Shown: piece by piece, positions 39,491 to 47,700 of the stretch | How the letters are laid out: every line of letters begins with the position of its first letter | How positions within the stretch are numbered: position 1 is the stretch's first letter | Notes under the pieces: generated by a model | What the model saw: only the letters and a program-made list of their open reading frames with translations | What the model was told of the DNA's origin: nothing | Databases searched by the model: none | Made by a program: the position numbers and the translations under genes | Origin: Pseudonocardia cypriaca | Lineage (GTDB): Bacteria; Actinomycetota; Actinomycetes; Mycobacteriales; Pseudonocardiaceae | Assembly: GCF_006717045.1 (NCBI RefSeq) | Contig: NZ_VFPH01000003.1 | Span: 1,364,001-1,428,000 of the forward strand | Length of the DNA stretch: 64,000 nt | Direction: 5' to 3'

Positions 39491-40268
39491 TGGTCCGATC
39501 ACAGAGCCGGTCGCGGTGAGCAACGGCAGCACCGACGGCAAGCCCAGCGACACCACGAACGCCGCCGCCAACACGGCGGCGAGCGACGCCGCCGAGCCGA
39601 AGCCGAAGCGGAAGATGTCGAAGGGCACGAGGATCGCCCTGATCGTGATCCTCGCGATCGCGGTGCTGGCCGGCGGGGGGATCACCACCTGGTACTTCAT
39701 CGACGCCCAGAACTACGTCAGCACCGACAACGCGCAGATCGACGGCGACAAGATCTCCGTGAACGCACCCACCAGCGGCACGGTGATCGACTGGCGGGCC
39801 TCGCAGGGTGCGCAGCTCGAGCAGGACCACGTCGTGGGCCGGATCCGGATCCAGGGTGCGTTCGTCCAGCCGGAGATGCCGGTGCGGGCCCCGGCCAACG
39901 GCACCGTCGCGATCAACAACGCGGTCGAGGGCACGTACGTCACGGCGGGCACCGAGCTGGCCGTCGCCTACGACTTCTCCAAGATCTTCGTCACGGCGCG
40001 CGTCGACGAGACCGACATCGACGACGTCCGTCCCGGCCAGCTCGTGGACATCGACGTCGACGCGTTCCCGGGCCACACGTTCCGGGGCACGGTCCGCGAG
40101 GTGCAGGGCGGCGCGGCCGGCGTCTTCTCCGTGTTCCCGGAGTCGAACACGTCGGGCAACTTCCAGAAGGTCACCCAGGTGATCCCGGTGAAGATCGACA
40201 TCGCGAACCCGGACGGTCTCGGGATCGTGCCCGGCATGAACGTCACCGTGAACATTAGAAAGAACTAG
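39483..40268 (+). CDS. Short EmrA/HlyD-type adaptor
   Basis: A 261-residue membrane-fusion protein. A disordered N-tail of 45 residues, one transmembrane helix (IALIVILAIAVLAGGGITTW), then VSTDNAQIDGDKISVNAPTS and the split lipoyl domain with TVIDWRASQGAQLEQDHVVG; RAPANGTVAINNAVEGTYV is the second half. The usual coiled-coil hairpin is missing, so this is a compact adaptor suited to a Gram-positive envelope. ATG 39483 has GGAGGGGAG upstream. Partner is the DHA2 pump 3 bases downstream. Confidence 0.88.
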   Translation: MSDGPITEPVAVSNGSTDGKPSDTTNAAANTAASDAAEPKPKRKMSKGTRIALIVILAIAVLAGGGITTWYFIDAQNYVSTDNAQIDGDKISVNAPTSGTVIDWRASQGAQLEQDHVVGRIRIQGAFVQPEMPVRAPANGTVAINNAVEGTYVTAGTELAVAYDFSKIFVTARVDETDIDDVRPGQLVDIDVDAFPGHTFRGTVREVQGGAAGVFSVFPESNTSGNFQKVTQVIPVKIDIANPDGLGIVPGMNVTVNIRKN

Positions 40269-40271
40269 GCG

Positions 40272-41807
40272 GTGACGCAGGCGGCAGCCCCCCGCGCGGA
40301 GGCGCCCGCGGCAGGCGGGGGGTGGCTGCTCCCCCTCGTCGTGCTCGTCTCCGGGATGTTCATGTCGGTGCTCGACACGAGCATCGTCAACGTGGCGATC
40401 CCGAAGATGCAGAACGTCTTCGGGGTCACCGCCGACGACATCGAGTGGATCGCCACGTCCTACACGCTGGTGCTCGGCGTGATCGTGCCGATCAGCTCGT
40501 GGCTCGCCAACCGGGTCGGGCAGACCCGGCTCTACATCGTGTCGCTGCTGGCCTTCGCCGCGGGATCGGCGCTCTGCGGCGTCGCGTGGGACCTGGACAG
40601 CATGATCGCGTTCCGGGTGATCCAGGCCATCCCGGGCGGCGTGCTGCCGGTCGTGAGCCTCTCGATGCTCTACCAGATCGTGCCCAAGGAGAAGATCGGC
40701 AGCGCGATGGGCATCTACGGGCTCGGCGTCGTCGTCGCGCCCGCCGTCGGCCCCACGCTCGGTGGCTACCTGGTCGAGTACGTCGACTGGCGGCTGATCT
40801 TCTTCATCAACGTCCCGATCGGCATCCTCGGTGCGATCGCGGCCTTCCTCCTGCTCCCGCCCTTCGCCGGGCGACCGGCCGGGCGCTTCGACCTGCTCGG
40901 TTTCCTCACGATCGCCACCGGGCTGTCGTCGCTGCTGCTCGCGCTCTCCGAGGGGCAGTCGTGGGGGTGGACGGCCTACCCCACGGTGATCCTGATCCTG
41001 CTCGGGCTCCTGTGCCTCGCGCTGTTCGTGGTCATCGAGAACACGGTCGAGAACCCGCTGCTCGACGTGCGGGTGTTCGGGGTGTGGGCGTACACCAACT
41101 CGCTGCTGCTGATCTCGGTGCTCTCGGTCGGCCTGTTCTCGGTGCTCTTCTACATCCCGGTCTACCTGCAGTCGGCGCGCGGGCTCGGGGCGTTCGAGGC
41201 GGGGCTCCTGCTCATGCCGCAGGCGCTCGTCATGGCGGTGCTCATGCCGATCGCCGGGCAGGTCTACGACCGGATCGGGGCGCGGGTTCCCGCGGTCGTC
41301 GGGCTGTTGATCATGACCTTGGCCGGCTACCTGATGCAGGACCTGACGGCCGTCACGTCCGAGGGTGAGATCATCGCGCTGCTCTGCCTCCGTGCCCTCG
41401 GCACGGGGATGTGCATGATGCCGATCATGACGAACGGGATCTCGGCCGTGCCGCCCGCGCTCGTCGGCTCGGCGAGCGCGTTCAACAACGTCACCCAACG
41501 GGTCTCGGCGGCACTCGGGTTGGCCGCGCTCACCGCCTTCATGACCATCCAGCAGGCCCAGCTGGGAGCCGACCGGGCCGGACTGGTCAGCCCGGACATG
41601 ATGCCGTCGCTCGGCCCCGGCGCCTCGGGTCAGGTGCTGGGCACGATGGCGATCTACCAGCAGACGTCCACGCAGGTCTACGTCTCGGCGCTCGACGACG
41701 TCATGTTCATCACCACGATCATGACGGGCGCCGCCGTCGTGCTCGCCCTCTTCCTCCGCAGGCCGAGCGGCGCGCCGGCGGGCGGCGGACCCGCCATGGT
41801 CGACTGA
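40272..41807 (+). CDS. DHA2-family MFS multidrug exporter (EmrB-like)
   Basis: A 511-residue, 14-helix proton antiporter. Motif D1 (SVLDTSIVNVAIPKMQ), motif A-like loop (WLANRVGQTRLYIVSL), and motif C (GLGVVVAPAVGPTLGGYLVE), plus the EmrB signature of YVDWRLIFFINVPIGI. GTG 40272 starts 3 bases after the EmrA-like adaptor stop. Together they form a two-component extrusion system. The TetR gene at 37049 probably controls it. Substrate unknown. Confidence 0.92.
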   Translation: MTQAAAPRAEAPAAGGGWLLPLVVLVSGMFMSVLDTSIVNVAIPKMQNVFGVTADDIEWIATSYTLVLGVIVPISSWLANRVGQTRLYIVSLLAFAAGSALCGVAWDLDSMIAFRVIQAIPGGVLPVVSLSMLYQIVPKEKIGSAMGIYGLGVVVAPAVGPTLGGYLVEYVDWRLIFFINVPIGILGAIAAFLLLPPFAGRPAGRFDLLGFLTIATGLSSLLLALSEGQSWGWTAYPTVILILLGLLCLALFVVIENTVENPLLDVRVFGVWAYTNSLLLISVLSVGLFSVLFYIPVYLQSARGLGAFEAGLLLMPQALVMAVLMPIAGQVYDRIGARVPAVVGLLIMTLAGYLMQDLTAVTSEGEIIALLCLRALGTGMCMMPIMTNGISAVPPALVGSASAFNNVTQRVSAALGLAALTAFMTIQQAQLGADRAGLVSPDMMPSLGPGASGQVLGTMAIYQQTSTQVYVSALDDVMFITTIMTGAAVVLALFLRRPSGAPAGGGPAMVD

Positions 41808-41898
41808 GGGGTTGCTGAGGCCGCGCGGAACCCGGAGGTGGGTGTCCGTCGTCTCTCACGGGAGCGTGCCGCGTGGGCGCGCGCCGTCGGGAGGTCCG

Positions 41899-43098
41899 GT
41901 GACAGCACCGCCAACGCTGCCCGTCCACATGCAGCGCAACGGATTCGACCCCGTGCCCGTGCTGGCCGAACTGCGGGACGGCAAGGGCATCGAGCGGATC
42001 CGCACCGCATTCGGCATGCAGGCCTGGCTCGTCACCCGGTTCGCGGACGTCCGTGAGGTGCTGAGCGATCCGGTGCGCTTCAGCAACGCCCGCCTGCAGG
42101 AGGCGGGCCGCCCGCCGGGGCTCCCACCCGTGACCCCGGAGGAACGGGCGCGGCAGCTGGCGGGGAACCTGCTCGCCGCCGACCCGCCGGACCACACCCG
42201 ACTGCGCCGGATGCTCACACCGGAGTTCACGGTGCGGCGGATGCGCAGGCTGGAGCCGCGGATCCGGGAGATCGTCCACGAGCACCTGGACGCGATGGAG
42301 CGCCACGGGCCGCCTGCCGACCTGTTGGCGGAGTTCGCCCTGCCGGTGCCGTCGCTGGTGATCTGCGAGCTCCTCGGGGTGCCGTACGCCGACCGGGCGG
42401 CGTTCCAGGAACGCACCCACCGGCAGCTCGACCTGCGCGTCCCGATGGAGGATCGGCTCGAGGCGGGGAAGGAGTCGCGGGCGTACATGGCCGAGCTCGT
42501 GGCGCGGGCGCAGGCGGAGCCGGGCGAGGACATGCTCGGCATGCTGGTGCGCGAACACGGCCACGACCTCACCGCCGACGAGCTCGCCGGGATCGCGTCG
42601 CTGCTGCTGATCGCCGGGCACGAGACCACGGCCAACATGCTCGGGCTGGGCACCCTCGCCCTGCTGCGCCACCCGGCCCAGCTCGCGATCGTCCGGGACG
42701 AGCCCGACCGCGTCGACTCGGCCGTTGAGGAGCTGCTGCGCTGGCTCACGATCGTGCACACCGGAACCGCCAAGATGGCCACCGTCGACACCGAGATCGC
42801 CAGGCAGCCGATCGCGGCGGGCGATCTCGTCATGTGCGCGCTGCCCACCGCCAACCGCGACCCGGAGCTGCGCACCGACCCCGACCGGCTCGACGTCACG
42901 CGCGGCGGCGTCGGCCACGTGGCGTTCGGCCACGGCGTCCACCACTGCCTCGGAGCGCCGCTCGCCCGGATGGAGATGAAGATCGGCTTCCCGGCCCTGC
43001 TGCAGCGGTTCCCCGGGCTGGCCGAGGTGCCCGGCACCGCGACGTTCCGCAGCTTCAGCATCATCTACGGTCTGACATCACTGCAGGTGACGTGGTGA
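41899..43098 (+). CDS. Cytochrome P450
   Basis: A 399-residue class I bacterial P450. I-helix oxygen motif AGHETT (239-244), K-helix Glu278-x-x-Arg281, and heme loop FGHGVHHCLG with thiolate Cys350. GTG 41899 follows GGGAGG and gives the typical short N-terminus before MQRNGFDPVP. The size and the THRQLDLR and MEDRLEAG regions fit the CYP105/CYP107-like actinobacterial group. The ferredoxin gene overlaps its end, so electrons come through that 3Fe-4S protein; no reductase gene is near. Substrate unknown. Confidence 0.93.
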   Translation: MTAPPTLPVHMQRNGFDPVPVLAELRDGKGIERIRTAFGMQAWLVTRFADVREVLSDPVRFSNARLQEAGRPPGLPPVTPEERARQLAGNLLAADPPDHTRLRRMLTPEFTVRRMRRLEPRIREIVHEHLDAMERHGPPADLLAEFALPVPSLVICELLGVPYADRAAFQERTHRQLDLRVPMEDRLEAGKESRAYMAELVARAQAEPGEDMLGMLVREHGHDLTADELAGIASLLLIAGHETTANMLGLGTLALLRHPAQLAIVRDEPDRVDSAVEELLRWLTIVHTGTAKMATVDTEIARQPIAAGDLVMCALPTANRDPELRTDPDRLDVTRGGVGHVAFGHGVHHCLGAPLARMEMKIGFPALLQRFPGLAEVPGTATFRSFSIIYGLTSLQVTW

Positions 43099-43109
43099 AG
43101 GGGGACCTG

Positions 43110-43307
43110 GTGGCCGGTGTCGAAGTGCACGCGGACCGCGACGTCTGCATCGGCGCGGGGCTGTGCGTCCTCACGGCGGGCGCGGTGTTCGACCAGGACG
43201 ACGACGGCATCGTGGTCGTGCTCGACGAGCACCCCGCCGATGTCGTCGCCGCCCGCGACGCCGTGGCGAACTGCCCGTCCGGGGCGCTGTCGCTCACGGA
43301 GGAGTAG
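43110..43307 (+). CDS. 3Fe-4S ferredoxin for the P450
   Basis: A 65-residue ferredoxin from GTG 43110, preceded by AGGGGGA; GTG 43095 overlapping the P450 stop is an alternative start. Cluster motif DVCIGAGLCVL gives two cysteines (the central position being Ala, as in 3Fe-4S types) and NCPSGALSL the third. It donates electrons to the adjacent P450. Its last 14 bases overlap the convergent ABM gene. Confidence 0.9.
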   Translation: MAGVEVHADRDVCIGAGLCVLTAGAVFDQDDDGIVVVLDEHPADVVAARDAVANCPSGALSLTEE

Positions 43308-43605
43308 GTGCGCTGACCACCGTGTAGTGGCGCACCCGCTCGTCCACGTCGTCGAGCACGGCGCGGGCGGCGGGGGAGACGTTCGCCGCGTCGACGTCCG
43401 GCCCCGCGAAGCGGCGCACGTCGGCGAGCGAGTCGAACAGCGTCAGCGTGACGAGCTCGGTGCCGGTTCCGTGCGACCGGCGCAGCAGGTAGGCGCCGCG
43501 GAAACCGGCGAGCCCGCCCAGCGCGTCGAGCACGTGTGCGCTGAACTCCTGCTCGTAGGCGCGGGGATCACCGGACGTGCGGGCGCTCCAGATTCGCATG
43601 ATCAT
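43294..43605 (-). CDS. Antibiotic biosynthesis monooxygenase (ABM) domain protein
   Basis: A 103-residue ferredoxin-like fold protein. MRIWSARTSGDPRAYEQEF opens the domain, GFRGAYLLRRSHGTGTELVT forms the central strands, and TLFDSLADVRRFAG the second helix. Such small proteins are cofactor-free monooxygenases or stress-type dimers. ATG 43605 (or 43599) lies within the last codons of the AraC gene, so the two are coupled. Function unknown. Confidence 0.78.
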   Translation of the reverse strand: MIMRIWSARTSGDPRAYEQEFSAHVLDALGGLAGFRGAYLLRRSHGTGTELVTLTLFDSLADVRRFAGPDVDAANVSPAARAVLDDVDERVRHYTVVSAPTPP

Positions 43606-44443
43606 TGCCTGATCGTCTGCCGTTCCCGGCCCCGCGGCTTGACGATTCGTGCTCGCCCGCCAGCAGGCGCCGCACCCGGCTCGGCGGGTCGCCCACCTCG
43701 GCCCGCACCGCCCGGGTGAGGTGCGCGTGGTCGGCGAACCCGAGATCGGCGGCGAGGCCGGCGAGATCCCGGTCGCCGTCGGCCAGCCGGTCGAGCGCGG
43801 CCCGCACCCGCAGCCGGTTCCGGAACCGGGTGAGCGTCTCGCCGGTCTCCGCGCGGAACACCCGGGAGAGGTGCGACCGGGAGACCCCGAGCATGCGGGC
43901 GAGGCGGTCCAGCCGGTCGAACGCCGGATCGGTGACCAGCAGCTCGCGGGCCACTCCGGCGAGCCGACGGTGGGACGGGGTGCCGCTGCGCGCCGGCGCC
44001 CGGACGGGGCCGTCGAGCAGGCCCTCGGCGAGCCGCACCACCCGCTCGGCGAGCTCGAACCCGTCCGCGCCGTGGCGAGCCCTCGCGAGCAGCGCACGGT
44101 GCGCCATGTCCACCCGGCCCGAGGTGCGCAGGGTGGCAGGCAACCGCCGTGGCAGGAGCTCCGCCGCGAGCCGCGGACCGAGCGAGACCACGGTGCAGGC
44201 GTCCTCGCGGCCCGGCAGGTGGGCGATGCTCTGCTCGTCGCCGGGCCGTCCCACGAACGCGGACACCGGGTCGACCGTGGCCTCCGAGCTGCGCAGCCGG
44301 AGCCCGAACGTGCCGCGCCGCACGAAGACGAGCTGGTGGGCGGGCGTGTGCACGGGCGCCGTCCAGTTCCTGGTGCGCTCGATGATGCGCAGGTCGTCGA
44401 CGGCGACGTCGTCGGCAGAGGCGATCCTGGTCAGCTGGCGCAC
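43568..44443 (-). CDS. AraC-family transcriptional regulator
   Basis: A 291-residue regulator. The N-terminal part is an AraC_binding-like cupin (HQLVFVRRGTFGLRLRSSEA). The C-terminal double HTH is clear: LDRLARMLGVSRSHLSRVFR then ETLTRFRNRLRVRAALDRL and GLAADLGFADHAHLTRAVRA. GTG 44443 is the only reasonable start; just 6 bases separate it from the divergent methyltransferase ATG. Likely regulates its own operon with the ABM gene and perhaps the neighbours. Confidence 0.88.
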   Translation of the reverse strand: MRQLTRIASADDVAVDDLRIIERTRNWTAPVHTPAHQLVFVRRGTFGLRLRSSEATVDPVSAFVGRPGDEQSIAHLPGREDACTVVSLGPRLAAELLPRRLPATLRTSGRVDMAHRALLARARHGADGFELAERVVRLAEGLLDGPVRAPARSGTPSHRRLAGVARELLVTDPAFDRLDRLARMLGVSRSHLSRVFRAETGETLTRFRNRLRVRAALDRLADGDRDLAGLAADLGFADHAHLTRAVRAEVGDPPSRVRRLLAGEHESSSRGAGNGRRSGNDHANLERPHVR

Positions 44444-44449
44444 GATGCC

Positions 44450-44995
44450 ATGCTTCCACGCGTGGCGGCTGCGGCGGAGCGGTTGGTCTGGGCGGTCGGG
44501 ACGCTGGGCGTGCAACCCGGCGACCGGGTGCTCGAGATCGGGTGCGGGCACGGGGTGGCCGTGTCGCTGGTGTGCGAGCGGCTCGACGGCGGGAGGGTCC
44601 TCGGCATCGACCGGTCCGCCAAGATGATCGAGGCGGCGAGCCGCCGCAACGCCGCGCACGTGGCCGCGGGGCGGGCGGCGTTCCAGGTGGCGGCGCTGCA
44701 CGAAGCCGATCTCGGCGACGCCCGGTTCGATCTCGCCTTCGCGATCCACGTCCCGGTGCTCCTGCGCGGCGACCCGCGCCGGGAGCTCGCGATCGTGCGT
44801 GCGCACCTCGCGCCGGGTGGCCGGTTCGCGCTGCCGTTCCAGCCGCTCGACCCCGCGACCACCGAGCCGACCGTCGACCGGCTCGCCCGCCTCCTCGAGG
44901 ACGGCGGGTTCACGGCCGTCGAGCGGCACGTCGCCGAGCTGGCGAGCGGACGGGCCGGATGCGTGGTGGCGCGCCTGGGATCATGTCCCTCGTGA
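44450..44995 (+). CDS. Class I SAM-dependent methyltransferase
   Basis: A 181-residue Rossmann methyltransferase. Motif I RVLEIGCGHGVAVSLV, motif II region GGRVLGIDRSAKMIEAAS, motif IV-like FDLAFAIHVPVLL, and a post-motif LAPGGRFALPF. It is near the minimum size for the fold. ATG 44450; overlaps the SDR gene. Acceptor unknown. Confidence 0.88.
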   Translation: MLPRVAAAAERLVWAVGTLGVQPGDRVLEIGCGHGVAVSLVCERLDGGRVLGIDRSAKMIEAASRRNAAHVAAGRAAFQVAALHEADLGDARFDLAFAIHVPVLLRGDPRRELAIVRAHLAPGGRFALPFQPLDPATTEPTVDRLARLLEDGGFTAVERHVAELASGRAGCVVARLGSCPS

Positions 44996-45735
44996 CGGAC
45001 GGCGACGTGGCAGTGGTGACGGGTGCTGGCTCGGGACTCGGGAGGGTGGTGGCGACCACCCTGCTCGACGCGGGCTACCGCGTGGCGCTCGCCGGGCGCC
45101 GGGCGGAGGCGCTGGAGGAGACCGCGGGCGGCCGCGAGTCGGCGCTCGTCGTGCCCACCGACGTCGGCGACCCCGCCTCGGTGGCGCACCTCTTCGCCGA
45201 GGTGCGGCAGCGCTGGGGCCGGGTCGACCTGCTGATGAACAACGCAGGCACGTTCGGCCCGTCCGGCAGCGTCGACGAGATCGCGGTCGAGGACTGGTCG
45301 TCAACCGTGGCCACCAACCTGACCGGCGCCTTCCTCTGCGCCCGCGAGGCCTTCGCCGCGATGCGCGCCCAGCGCCCGCAGGGTGGGCGGATCATCAACA
45401 ACGGTTCCATCTCCGCGCACGTGCCGCGCCCTGGCAGCGCCGCGTACACGGCCACCAAACACGCCCTCACCGGCCTGACCAAGTCCATCGCGCTCGACGG
45501 GCGCGCCTACGACATCGCGTGCGGGCAGATCGACATCGGCAACGCCGCCACCGACATGACCGCCGGCATCTCCGTGGGTGCGCGGCAGGCCGACGGCAGC
45601 GTCCGCCCCGAGCCGACGTTCGACCCGGTCCACGTGGCCGAGGCCGTGCTCCTCATGGCCCGGCTGCCCCTGGACGCGAACATCCCGTTCCTGACGATCA
45701 CGGCCACGACCATGCCGTTCCTGGGCCGCGGCTGA
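44983..45735 (+). CDS. SDR-family oxidoreductase
   Basis: A 250-residue classical SDR with an intact site: TGAGSGLG for coenzyme, LMNNAGTFGPSG, NNGSISAHVP (Ser), and AAYTATKHAL (Tyr and Lys). ATG 44983 overlaps the methyltransferase end by 13 bases; GTG 44992 (GTGA overlap) is an equally good start. The likely reaction is NAD(P)-dependent alcohol/ketone interconversion; substrate unknown. Confidence 0.88.
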   Translation: MSLVTDGDVAVVTGAGSGLGRVVATTLLDAGYRVALAGRRAEALEETAGGRESALVVPTDVGDPASVAHLFAEVRQRWGRVDLLMNNAGTFGPSGSVDEIAVEDWSSTVATNLTGAFLCAREAFAAMRAQRPQGGRIINNGSISAHVPRPGSAAYTATKHALTGLTKSIALDGRAYDIACGQIDIGNAATDMTAGISVGARQADGSVRPEPTFDPVHVAEAVLLMARLPLDANIPFLTITATTMPFLGRG

Positions 45736-45755
45736 TTCCGGGCCGCCGGGCAGCG

Positions 45756-45826
45756 ACTTCACAAACCCGGTCCGGGCTTCACACAGGGCCCGCCCTTTGT
45801 GAAGTCCGGGCTGGGTCTGTGAAGCC
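45756..45826. repeat. Interleaved inverted repeats between convergent genes
   Basis: ACTTCACAAA (45756-45765) pairs with TTTGTGAAGT (45796-45805), and GGCTTCACA (45775-45783) with TGTGAAGCC (45818-45826). The order A-B-A'-B' allows either two alternative hairpins or a pseudoknot. It lies between the SDR and pentapeptide-repeat genes and may act as a bidirectional terminator, though no U-tract is seen. Confidence 0.6.
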
Positions 45827-45846
45827 GCTCGGTCGGCCCTCCGACC

Positions 45847-46530
45847 TCAGCCTGCTGGGCGCTCCGTCACCTGGATGCCCAGCGCGTCGAGCAGGCCGCC
45901 GGCCAGCGGGACGATCTGGTCGGGGCTGATCCGCGTGCCGCGCAGGGACAGCACGCCGCGGACGTCGTCGACGGTGGACCCGTGCAGGTCCGTCTCCCGC
46001 AGCCGAGCCGTGTCGAAGCTCGCCTCGCCAAGGTCGCACCCGAGCAGCGCGCAGTGCTCGCCGTCGAACTCGTAGAAGTCGGCGCCGCGCAGCGAGGTGT
46101 TCTCGACGAGGAGGAACCGCGCCTTCGTCATCCGGAGACCGGCGAGGTCGGCGGTGCTGTCGCTGATGTGGACGTCCGTGAGCTGCGCCCCGTCGAAGGC
46201 GGTGCCGGTGAGCCGGCAGTCGGTGAAGACGACCCGCGTGAGGACGGCCTCCTCCAACCTCGCCCCGGACAGGTCGCAGTGGACGAACTCCACGTCGCGG
46301 CACTCCAGGCCGGTGAAGCGCACGCCGGTGAGGTCGCCCCCCACCCACCGACTCTCCTGGATCCGCAGGTCGGCGACGCGCTCGGGCACCTGCACCTCGG
46401 CGCCCGCCTCGACACAGTCCCACAGGTCACCGCCCTCGACCTCGCCGGGTGCCGCGGCGAACTCGTCGGGGAGGTCGGGAGGTTCCGGGCGGCGTTTCGT
46501 GGGACGGGACCTGCTGCCTCGGGGAGCCAC
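45847..46530 (-). CDS. Pentapeptide-repeat protein
   Basis: A 227-residue protein. After a basic, proline-rich N-terminus comes a run of A(D/N)LxX-type pentapeptides from about residue 60 to 190 (DLTGVRF, CDLSGARL, CRLTGTAFDG, TSLRGADF, CDLGEASF), predicted to form a right-handed quadrilateral beta-helix. The end GIQVTERPAG is non-repetitive. GTG 46530. Some relatives mimic DNA to protect gyrase; no evidence for that here. Confidence 0.85.
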   Translation of the reverse strand: MAPRGSRSRPTKRRPEPPDLPDEFAAAPGEVEGGDLWDCVEAGAEVQVPERVADLRIQESRWVGGDLTGVRFTGLECRDVEFVHCDLSGARLEEAVLTRVVFTDCRLTGTAFDGAQLTDVHISDSTADLAGLRMTKARFLLVENTSLRGADFYEFDGEHCALLGCDLGEASFDTARLRETDLHGSTVDDVRGVLSLRGTRISPDQIVPLAGGLLDALGIQVTERPAG

Positions 46531-46559
46531 GCGAGGACCGTACGGGGTGGGTCCGACGA

Positions 46560-46784
46560 TCAGTTGTGCCCGGCGACCGCGCAAAGGGCGATGCGGGCGA
46601 CGGTGCACGGCCAGTGCGCGAGGGTGTGCACGCATCCGGTGCAGTAGCCGTCCGGGCGGCGGCGGTGGAGCGCGAGAGTTCGTTCTGGACCACCCGGTTG
46701 CGCGGCCATGAAAGCCACCGCGGCGGCGAAGGTCCGTCGAGCTACCAGGTGGTCGTCAACCTCGTCGTTGGCCACGCCGAACAC
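46560..46784 (-). CDS. Small Cys/His actinobacterial protein
   Basis: A 74-residue protein. The C-terminal part GYCTGCVHTLAHWPCTVARI holds a CxxC and further His/Cys that could bind zinc; the WPC-x3-RIA pattern recurs in many short actinobacterial proteins of unknown function. GTG 46784 or the GTG three codons later may be the start; GAAGG precedes. No domain name is certain. Confidence 0.55.
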   Translation of the reverse strand: MFGVANDEVDDHLVARRTFAAAVAFMAAQPGGPERTLALHRRRPDGYCTGCVHTLAHWPCTVARIALCAVAGHN

Positions 46785-46817
46785 TCACCTTCGCTGGCTG
46801 CCTGGTTGTCTAGGGGA

Positions 46818-46832
46818 GTAGCGCCACGCTAC
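46818..46832. repeat. Small palindrome downstream of the GntR gene
   Basis: GTAGCG (46818-46823) and CGCTAC (46827-46832) with a 3-bp centre, nested in GGGAG/CTCCC arms. It lies 28 bp after the GntR stop and before the small Cys/His gene; terminator or operator. Confidence 0.35.
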
Positions 46833-46859
46833 CGCCTCCCTGGGGCAGATGCAACGAGG

Positions 46860-47633
46860 TCAGCGTGCCTTGATCTCGTATTCGAGGATGAATGCGGGAG
46901 CAGCCTTGACGGTGTCGCACACCTCTACTGATCGACCTGCGCTGTCATAGGCAGTGCGGAGGACCACGATCACCGGCACGCCCGCCTGCAGTTCGAGGCG
47001 GCTTCGCTCCTCGGACGTCGGCATACGAGCAGTGACCTCTTCTACGAATCGCTCGAGGGTGTACCCGGCCTCTTCCAGCCGGGCGTACACGCCTCCAGGG
47101 CCGGTGTCGGTCTCCGCGATCGCAGTGCCTTCTGCGATCTCGAGCGGCAGATATGACACTGCGAGCTCGACCGGGCGGTCGTCCGCGAAGTAGCGCCGAG
47201 ATCGGCTCAGCACGAGGCCGCCTTCCAGCTGCAGGCGCTCACGCACGAAGGAAGGTGCTTCGCCCCGGGTCACCTCGATCTGATCTACACGTGGCCGGAA
47301 ACCGCTTCGCTCCGCCTCCGCGAGGAAGGCTGCCTTCCCCGCCTCCCGGTGTTCGCGCGCGAAGCGGTCAGACGCCAGCCTCCTGACCGGTGGCGGCTGC
47401 CGAACGAAGACTCCGCGCCCGTGTTCTGCGACCACCCGGCCCTCCGTGCGCAGCTCCTGGATCGCTTGCCTGGCGGTCATCCGCGCAACGCCGTAGTGCT
47501 CCTTCAGCTCCGCCTCGGAGGGGAGCCGATCCCCAGGCCCGAGCTGGCCGGCGTCGATCGCGGCGCGGAGATGATCGGCGATCTGCCGGTATGGCGGCCG
47601 ATCGTTCAGCCGATCGATGCGGCCGAGCTCCAC
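46860..47633 (-). CDS. GntR-family regulator, HutC/UTRA subfamily
   Basis: A 257-residue regulator. Winged helix: PPYRQIADHLRAAIDAGQL, SEAELKEHYGVARMTARQAI, then the wing RVVAEHGRGVFV. The UTRA ligand domain follows (about 95-245), with the YLPLEIAEGTA and EEVTARMPTSEE stretches. GTG 47633 has GGAGG 7 bases upstream. Divergent from the NUDIX gene. Ligand unknown. Confidence 0.9.
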   Translation of the reverse strand: MELGRIDRLNDRPPYRQIADHLRAAIDAGQLGPGDRLPSEAELKEHYGVARMTARQAIQELRTEGRVVAEHGRGVFVRQPPPVRRLASDRFAREHREAGKAAFLAEAERSGFRPRVDQIEVTRGEAPSFVRERLQLEGGLVLSRSRRYFADDRPVELAVSYLPLEIAEGTAIAETDTGPGGVYARLEEAGYTLERFVEEVTARMPTSEERSRLELQAGVPVIVVLRTAYDSAGRSVEVCDTVKAAPAFILEYEIKAR

Positions 47634-47700
47634 GCCAACACCTCCAGTCGTCCAGGCGCCCCGTAGGGTACGTCTCTGATCGTCGGAGGAAAGGCTCGAC

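Noticed and set aside
37707..41498. 1263-codon open frame on the minus strand opposite the efflux operon
   Set aside because: It is antisense to three clear genes, is dominated by Arg/His/Asp/Val and has no recognisable domain; such long shadows are expected at this GC content.
39483..41807. Antibiotic biosynthetic cluster around the efflux pump and P450
   Set aside because: No synthase, NRPS, PKS, terpene or RiPP gene is present in the window; the tailoring-like genes alone do not make a cluster.
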